Part shown: positions 39,804 through 44,875 of the stretch, piece by piece
Position numbering within the stretch: the first letter of the stretch is position 1
Layout: each line of letters begins with the position of its first letter
NCBI GenBank assembly: GCA_014378485.1
Contig: JACMNO010000114.1
Location: 1 to 44,875, forward strand
DNA: 44,875 bases
DNA from: Bacteroidia bacterium
Lineage (GTDB): Bacteria; Bacteroidota; Bacteroidia; B-17B0; Aurantibacillaceae
Direction of reading: 5' to 3'
Program-made: the position numbers and the translations under genes
Notes under the pieces: model-generated
What the model was told of the DNA's origin: nothing
Seen by the model: the letters and a program-made list of their open reading frames with translations, nothing else
Databases searched by the model: none

Positions 39804-42800
39804 TTATCTCATTAAAGTAACAAAACCGGTAATGCTTTTAAAAATGCCTTCAATGGTTTTGATTTCCGCTATGTAAAAATAAGTACCCTGCTCACACTCT
39901 CTATTATTGTTCATGTTTTTACCTGCCCAGCCATTTGCCGGCCCATTAAATTCTCCCATTTTTTCGCCCCATCGGTTTGTTATTTGGCAATGTATTTCTT
40001 TAATGGCAGGTGACCTGAACATAAATACATCATTGGAGCCATCACCGTTCGGCGTAAATACATTGATATTAAATGAAGCGCAATTAACCATGCTGACATG
40101 GATAGAATCTGTTTTGATACAATTCCCGTTTTGAGTAGTCACCCAATAGGTGCCGCTCTGTGAAACAGAGATACTGGAATTTGTTGACCCGGTATTCCAG
40201 CTGTAATTCTGATAATTACTGGAACAAACTAAAGTGATGGATGAATTATCGCAGGCAATTGTATCGGCTGTTAAGGTCATTGATGGATAAGGGATAACAT
40301 TGACCGAATCGAAGGCGAAACTACTATTACAAAAAAAGTTAGATGCCATAAGTCCATAGTAGCCGCTATTGGCGGTGTCTGCCGAAGGAATTGAAATTGT
40401 ATTACCGCTTCCAATGGTTCCATTTTGATTAAACCACATGTAATTATAAGATGTAACAGGCACCGCAATTAAAAATAAAGTATCTCCAACACATGGTGTA
40501 TTACTGATAATAGCCGGTGTTGGAGGAATTACCAAAACTGTTAGTTGTAATGTGGCAGGTGTGCTTAAACATCCAAATAAATTGGAGGTGATCGTATAAG
40601 TACCGGATTGATTGATGCTTGCATTGACAATCTTTAATGAATCATTTACATTGGAATAATTGCCAGGGCCTTGCCATTCGTATGTATAATTTAAATTGAC
40701 AGGATTTACGACTGCCGTATAATTACTGTTTTCACAAATGGAATCATTGCCTGAAACAACAGGAGTTAAGGGGTTTAATACCATGATTGAAATAGATGAG
40801 CTCTGCGCGGTACATCCAAAGCCTGAGACCGTCACTGAATAAATACCTGAGTGCGTAATGTCCGCGTTTCCTATGGCAATGATATTTGTTGTGTTAGCGG
40901 AAATTCCGGGCCCTGTCCAGTTATAACTTGCCCCGTTAATATAAGGTGTGATTATTTTTAAACTATCGTGTATGCATACAGTAGTATCACTCTGCAGTAA
41001 TGGAGGTAAAGAGGTAGAGTAGATAAACACCGTAACAGGAACTCCAAAACTATGGCAACCACCCGGGGCAACAGAAGCCACATAATACGTGGTCTGATTG
41101 CTAAGAGTTGGGGTTGTATAAATAGTTCCTGTATTAATAACAGAACCGCTGTTTGAATTCTGAAACCATTCTAACTGATTGGTGCCGTTGCCGGTTGCTG
41201 AAAGAGTAGCTGTTTGTCCGGCACATATTGTATCGTTAACTACAGCGGATGGTGGCAAAACAGTAGAGGTAAATGCTACAGTAACCGGTAATGATTTTGC
41301 GGTACAGCCATAGATGTCGGTAACTTCGAGTGTATAATTACCAGCGGCATGCACCACATAATTTTGGCCAAGGTGATTTCCCGGCTGCCATATATAGTTT
41401 GTCATTCCCGAATTTCCTGTTAGCAACACCGAATCAAATGGACAAACAGTCGTTGATCCAAAAGTGGTAATATTTGCTGTTGGGTTTGAACCAATAATAT
41501 TAATGGATAATGTTGTTGTAATGCCGCACATCGTTACCTGGCATGAGTAAACTCCAGGATTGGTGATCACCTTTGTAGCGCCTCCACCAAATAAAGGAGT
41601 GTTCCATACGATCATGGTAGAGTCAAGTGTATTGACATGCAAATTTATAGGTTGGTTGTTACATATAATATTTGTTGGGGTGCTCATTAAATAAGGTGTA
41701 GCGTATTGTTTTATTTCTACAGTATTGGTTGTAAAAACACAGCCATTGTTATCAGTGACGATGCAATGGTAAAACCCGGCGGTCTGGCTGTAAAAGCTTT
41801 GGCTGTTAATGAGGAGTAAGCCGGTTGGCCCATGCCATTCATAATTGATTGCACCGGGTAAGTTAATTGTTAGTTTAACCGAATCATTAGGGCAAATGAT
41901 AGAATTATAAGGATTTAAAATTATAAAGGGATTTGGTTTTTGGGTAACGTATATGTATTTATAATCAGCGTTAGTACACCCACTGATAGTATCAATCATA
42001 TCTAAATTAAAATTCACATTACCTGTTTGATGAGCCCAGACTGACATGCCGGGAGTAATAGTATAAATTACGTTGGATGATGAAACACTAACGCTTGATA
42101 CAGATATAATAGTTGAATCACCCGGGCAAAAGCTAGTATTGCCTGTTATTATAATTGTACCTGAGGGAACCGCTTTTACATTGATATATATACTATCGTT
42201 TAATGTAACTGTATATGTGCCGCATAACGAAGTAAAGCCATATTTGTAAATGTATTTATACCATCCACTTGTATTTGCGTTTGCATAGATGCTTAAATCG
42301 CAATTGTTTGCACCGGAAATGCTAAGTCCAGGACTAGAAAAAATAAGTCCGGATATAGTATAATTGACACATGGATAAGGGTATACTCCTGTTGGATTTG
42401 AGATGGTATCATAAATTTTAATTATTCCTGGAATTCCTTTACAAATAGAAATACTGTCAGTTATTTGTTTTGGAACAAATTGGGTCATTGGAGCATCAAT
42501 AATTATTTTAATCCAATTTCTATTAGAACAACCATTAAAATCTGTTACTTCAAAAGTATAGGTATCTGTTGCATTTATCAGAGCAACAGAATCATGAGTT
42601 GAAATATAATTTCCATACCATAAATAAGTATTTTGTACGTTTCCACCAGTTAAAGTAATAGTTGATGGCCCACAAATATGAATTGAATTTGTTAGTGGTG
42701 GTTGAAGTGTATTAGCACCATAACTATCTGTAATTAATGGTGGTGGAGGTAGTGGGTTTATTTTTACATATACCGTATCACGGCTTGAATAACAACCATC

Positions 42801-44588
42801 AAGCGTGGTTACTTTTACACTGTTATAACCTGAACTATTTACATAAAGGTTTGATAACGAGTCATTAAAATTATTATTCCAGATATATTGATGAAGTGGA
42901 CCAATCTGATCGGTATTGTAATAAGAAGATGTGCTTGCGTGAGTATTTGATGTTATATAACCGTTCAGACATAAATTTGCGGTATCACTACATTGTACCG
43001 TTGAGTTCATGCCACCTTCAATACAATTTCCAACAAAGTTTAAATTACATGCACTCCCACTTCTGTTATAATAATCATAAGGGTTTCTTGTTAGATCCAT
43101 TCCTTTAAAAATAAAGGCGTCAGAATATCCATTGCACTGTAGGGAAAAATAATTAGTGTAATTATTTGGAGCAGAACAATATGTGTCTGGTTGTTGAGGA
43201 ATATATAATCCTACAGTAAATGCACTGTTTAATACATACATATTATTGGTATAAGTATTCGGTATATTTAATTTTTGCTCATAACTACCTGCCATGATCG
43301 GTTCATTGATGCCAGCTACTAATAAACCGTGAGCTTTATCGTTTCGCGGCCCACCATAATGTTTAAACCATTGGCGTGTTCCTGTCGTGTTATATTTTGT
43401 GATGAACAGATCTCCAAAACCTATGCTATTAAAAACCCCCGGTCCGTATGCATCTGAATATTCATTCATGGTGCATGCAAATTCCCCGAAGACATAAGGG
43501 TCTTGTTGAGTATCTAAGGCTACTCTTTTACTTGATACATAATTTGTACTGGATTCTGATTTACCCCAAATAAAAGTTCCATTATTATCGATCTTTAATA
43601 AAAAAGCTTTGTTAGTGTAGGCTCCATTCACAAAACTATTTCCAGATGCTCCAAAATAAGTGAGCGTTCCCTGAAAATCACCTGTGACATAAATTTTATT
43701 GGCATTATCCATAATCATACTGTATGCAATAGAAAATACGCCCGCTGCTTTTCTAAACCATTGTTCTTGCCCTGATGCATTATATTTGATAATAAAAGTG
43801 GCATTCATTATCATATTATTGTGTGTGTTCTGAAATTGAACGGTATCCGAAAATTGGCCGCATACATATATGTTGTTTAAGTTATCTGTAATAATATCTA
43901 AACCTCTATCATCGTATTTTGCCTTCCCTTGGTTAACCCAAATTAAATTACCCGCAGGAGAATATTTAGCCACAAATACATCAAATGAAGAAAACAACGT
44001 ATTTGGGTTTATCATACTTGTTAATGTCGTGCCACTAAAATTAGATGCACCTTGAAATTGACCTGTGATGATAGGATTGTCTAATTCATCAATAGCAATA
44101 GCATTACCCCATTCTGCTAAATTTCCTCCAAACGATTTAGCCCATAAAAAGTTTCCTGATGGGTCAAGCTTGGCAATAAAGCCATCTTGTGAACCGCTGA
44201 TGGAGGTTAGAATGGTTGAGCCAAATGTTGCCGAACCATAATAATACCCGGTAATGTAAATATTCCCTGAAGCATCTGCTTTTACAGAAGTAGCGCGGTC
44301 ACTGCCATTTCCTCCAGCTTTGGCAGCCCAAATAATTTGTCCGGCCGCGGTTGACTTTGATATATATATATCAGGATTTCCAATAGAAACAGGATTTAAT
44401 GTATAGCCCGGCGCAAAACCGGTAGTGCCTGAAAAATAACCGGCAGAAATAATATTGCCCGAATTATCGTAGCAAATATCCATGGCTTCATCTTCCTTAA
44501 TACTTCCGGCAGTATATGCCCAGAAAGTTTGAGAAGTAAGTTGTTGAAAGAGAGCGAGGAGTGAGAACAATAACGTGAGTTTTTTCAT
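39804..44588 (-). CDS. Giant SBBP-repeat/Ig-like surface protein with gliding-motility-type (type B) T9SS C-terminal domain
   Basis: A 1594-residue protein. Signal peptide to about residue 19, then SBBP-type repeats to about 440 (DNSGNIISAGYFSG, DASGNIYITGYYYG, DPSGNFLWAKSFGG). A region with Cys-containing segments follows (about 465-600). From about 600 to 1500 there is a chain of PKD/Ig-like modules rich in Ser, Thr, Asn and Tyr (repeated VTVSGFGCTAQSSSISI, CVGDTLF, YNWTGPG type motifs). The last 90 residues are a CHU_C domain: FNINVFTPNGDGSNDVFMF, ITNRWGEKMGEF, CEQGTYFYIAEI. CHU_C signals route T9SS cargo to the cell surface, so an adhesin or matrix role is likely. It is the third SBBP gene of the window. 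Confidence 0.87.
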   Translation of the reverse strand: MKKLTLLFSLLALFQQLTSQTFWAYTAGSIKEDEAMDICYDNSGNIISAGYFSGTTGFAPGYTLNPVSIGNPDIYISKSTAAGQIIWAAKAGGNGSDRATSVKADASGNIYITGYYYGSATFGSTILTSISGSQDGFIAKLDPSGNFLWAKSFGGNLAEWGNAIAIDELDNPIITGQFQGASNFSGTTLTSMINPNTLFSSFDVFVAKYSPAGNLIWVNQGKAKYDDRGLDIITDNLNNIYVCGQFSDTVQFQNTHNNMIMNATFIIKYNASGQEQWFRKAAGVFSIAYSMIMDNANKIYVTGDFQGTLTYFGASGNSFVNGAYTNKAFLLKIDNNGTFIWGKSESSTNYVSSKRVALDTQQDPYVFGEFACTMNEYSDAYGPGVFNSIGFGDLFITKYNTTGTRQWFKHYGGPRNDKAHGLLVAGINEPIMAGSYEQKLNIPNTYTNNMYVLNSAFTVGLYIPQQPDTYCSAPNNYTNYFSLQCNGYSDAFIFKGMDLTRNPYDYYNRSGSACNLNFVGNCIEGGMNSTVQCSDTANLCLNGYITSNTHASTSSYYNTDQIGPLHQYIWNNNFNDSLSNLYVNSSGYNSVKVTTLDGCYSSRDTVYVKINPLPPPPLITDSYGANTLQPPLTNSIHICGPSTITLTGGNVQNTYLWYGNYISTHDSVALINATDTYTFEVTDFNGCSNRNWIKIIIDAPMTQFVPKQITDSISICKGIPGIIKIYDTISNPTGVYPYPCVNYTISGLIFSSPGLSISGANNCDLSIYANANTSGWYKYIYKYGFTSLCGTYTVTLNDSIYINVKAVPSGTIIITGNTSFCPGDSTIISVSSVSVSSSNVIYTITPGMSVWAHQTGNVNFNLDMIDTISGCTNADYKYIYVTQKPNPFIILNPYNSIICPNDSVKLTINLPGAINYEWHGPTGLLLINSQSFYSQTAGFYHCIVTDNNGCVFTTNTVEIKQYATPYLMSTPTNIICNNQPINLHVNTLDSTMIVWNTPLFGGGATKVITNPGVYSCQVTMCGITTTLSINIIGSNPTANITTFGSTTVCPFDSVLLTGNSGMTNYIWQPGNHLGQNYVVHAAGNYTLEVTDIYGCTAKSLPVTVAFTSTVLPPSAVVNDTICAGQTATLSATGNGTNQLEWFQNSNSGSVINTGTIYTTPTLSNQTTYYVASVAPGGCHSFGVPVTVFIYSTSLPPLLQSDTTVCIHDSLKIITPYINGASYNWTGPGISANTTNIIAIGNADITHSGIYSVTVSGFGCTAQSSSISIMVLNPLTPVVSGNDSICENSNYTAVVNPVNLNYTYEWQGPGNYSNVNDSLKIVNASINQSGTYTITSNLFGCLSTPATLQLTVLVIPPTPAIISNTPCVGDTLFLIAVPVTSYNYMWFNQNGTIGSGNTISIPSADTANSGYYGLMASNFFCNSSFAFDSVNVIPYPSMTLTADTIACDNSSITLVCSSNYQNYSWNTGSTNSSISVSQSGTYWVTTQNGNCIKTDSIHVSMVNCASFNINVFTPNGDGSNDVFMFRSPAIKEIHCQITNRWGEKMGEFNGPANGWAGKNMNNNRECEQGTYFYIAEIKTIEGIFKSITGFVTLMR

Positions 44589-44875
44589 ACCGCTAATTTT
44601 AATCTAAGTTAGAAGAATTAGCTTCACATGCAAAACATTAATCAAAAAACATTACCTATTCAAATTTTAGGTTGTAAAATACAGCCAAAAAAATTTTGCC
44701 TCAATGTTTTTTGTAAACGCTATAAAAGAATTATTTAGGGTTCACTCAAAACACTGAAATAGTAATAGATTCAACTATTTTAAAGAGTTTACTTTCTTTT
44801 TTATGCAAGGCATTTGCAGAAAATATTTGAAAAGGTTTGCATCATTTAGCAGCACATTTATCATACGTTAGTCAC
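44589..44875. other. Intergenic region at the window end
   Basis: These 287 bp hold no ORF that I can support. TAGGGTTCACTCAA (44736-44749) repeats 37324-37337. A promoter for the large minus-strand gene is expected here, but no clear TAnnTTTG with TTG spacing is visible. Confidence 0.4.

Noticed and set aside
1..44875. tRNA, rRNA, prophage, insertion sequence or defence system
   Set aside because: No cloverleaf with conserved T-loop, no transposase, integrase, nuclease or toxin-antitoxin motifs were found on either strand.

Overview
The window is chromosomal DNA from a member of the Bacteroidota. Signs of this are the low G+C content, the secreted proteins with type IX secretion (T9SS) C-terminal signals, the TAnnTTTG-type promoter boxes with no Shine-Dalgarno preference, the long form of NusB, a DUF1573/YajC/YbbR/CoaE cluster, and an acetylhomoserine-type methionine pathway behind a SAM-I riboswitch. 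I see no phage, transposase, plasmid genes, tRNA, rRNA or CRISPR array. The genus cannot be named from this sequence alone.

Layout. 1-5.6 kb: a split 5'-nucleotidase/metallophosphatase pair, a hotdog thioesterase, a fasciclin-domain protein, a leucine-rich-repeat protein and a class I methyltransferase, then a structured GC-rich intergenic element (about 5.01-5.21 kb). 5.2-8.1 kb (minus): DUF1573 lipoprotein, yajC, YbbR protein, coaE and a small coupled gene, behind a clear promoter at 8062-8090. 8.1-15.9 kb (minus): a complete trpEGDCFBA operon plus a DAHP synthase. It is preceded by a textbook transcription attenuator: a 19-residue leader peptide with tandem Trp codons, competing RNA hairpins and an intrinsic terminator. 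15.9-19.9 kb (minus): an SBBP-repeat T9SS protein, nusB with its own terminator, and leucine dehydrogenase. 20.0-23.2 kb (plus): a PagL-like lipid A deacylase, a GIN-domain lipoprotein and a T9SS plug (DUF5103) protein. 23.2-27.5 kb (minus): mgtE, an EamA permease and a second SBBP-repeat T9SS protein.

27.8-34.4 kb (plus) is a sulfur amino-acid locus. It has a promoter, a SAM-I riboswitch, a 43-residue leader ORF ending in a Cys/Met cluster, a 78-residue ORF and several hairpins. These are followed by metX, homoserine dehydrogenase, a 1-Cys peroxiredoxin, an aldo/keto reductase, an OsmC-family protein and a homoserine-ester sulfhydrylase. 34.5-36.4 kb: a GH44 endoglucanase with a T9SS tail. 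36.7-39.7 kb: a DUF5808 protein and a TPR/SpoIIE-phosphatase gene broken by one missing base in an A-run. The phosphatase half carries an in-frame palindromic repeat, and the signal peptide is partly encoded by another dispersed repeat. 39.8-44.6 kb: a 1594-residue SBBP/Ig-like surface protein with a type B T9SS signal.

The most distinctive material is regulatory and repeat-derived: the trp attenuator, the layered methionine/cysteine leader, and dispersed palindromes that have become protein-coding sequence.
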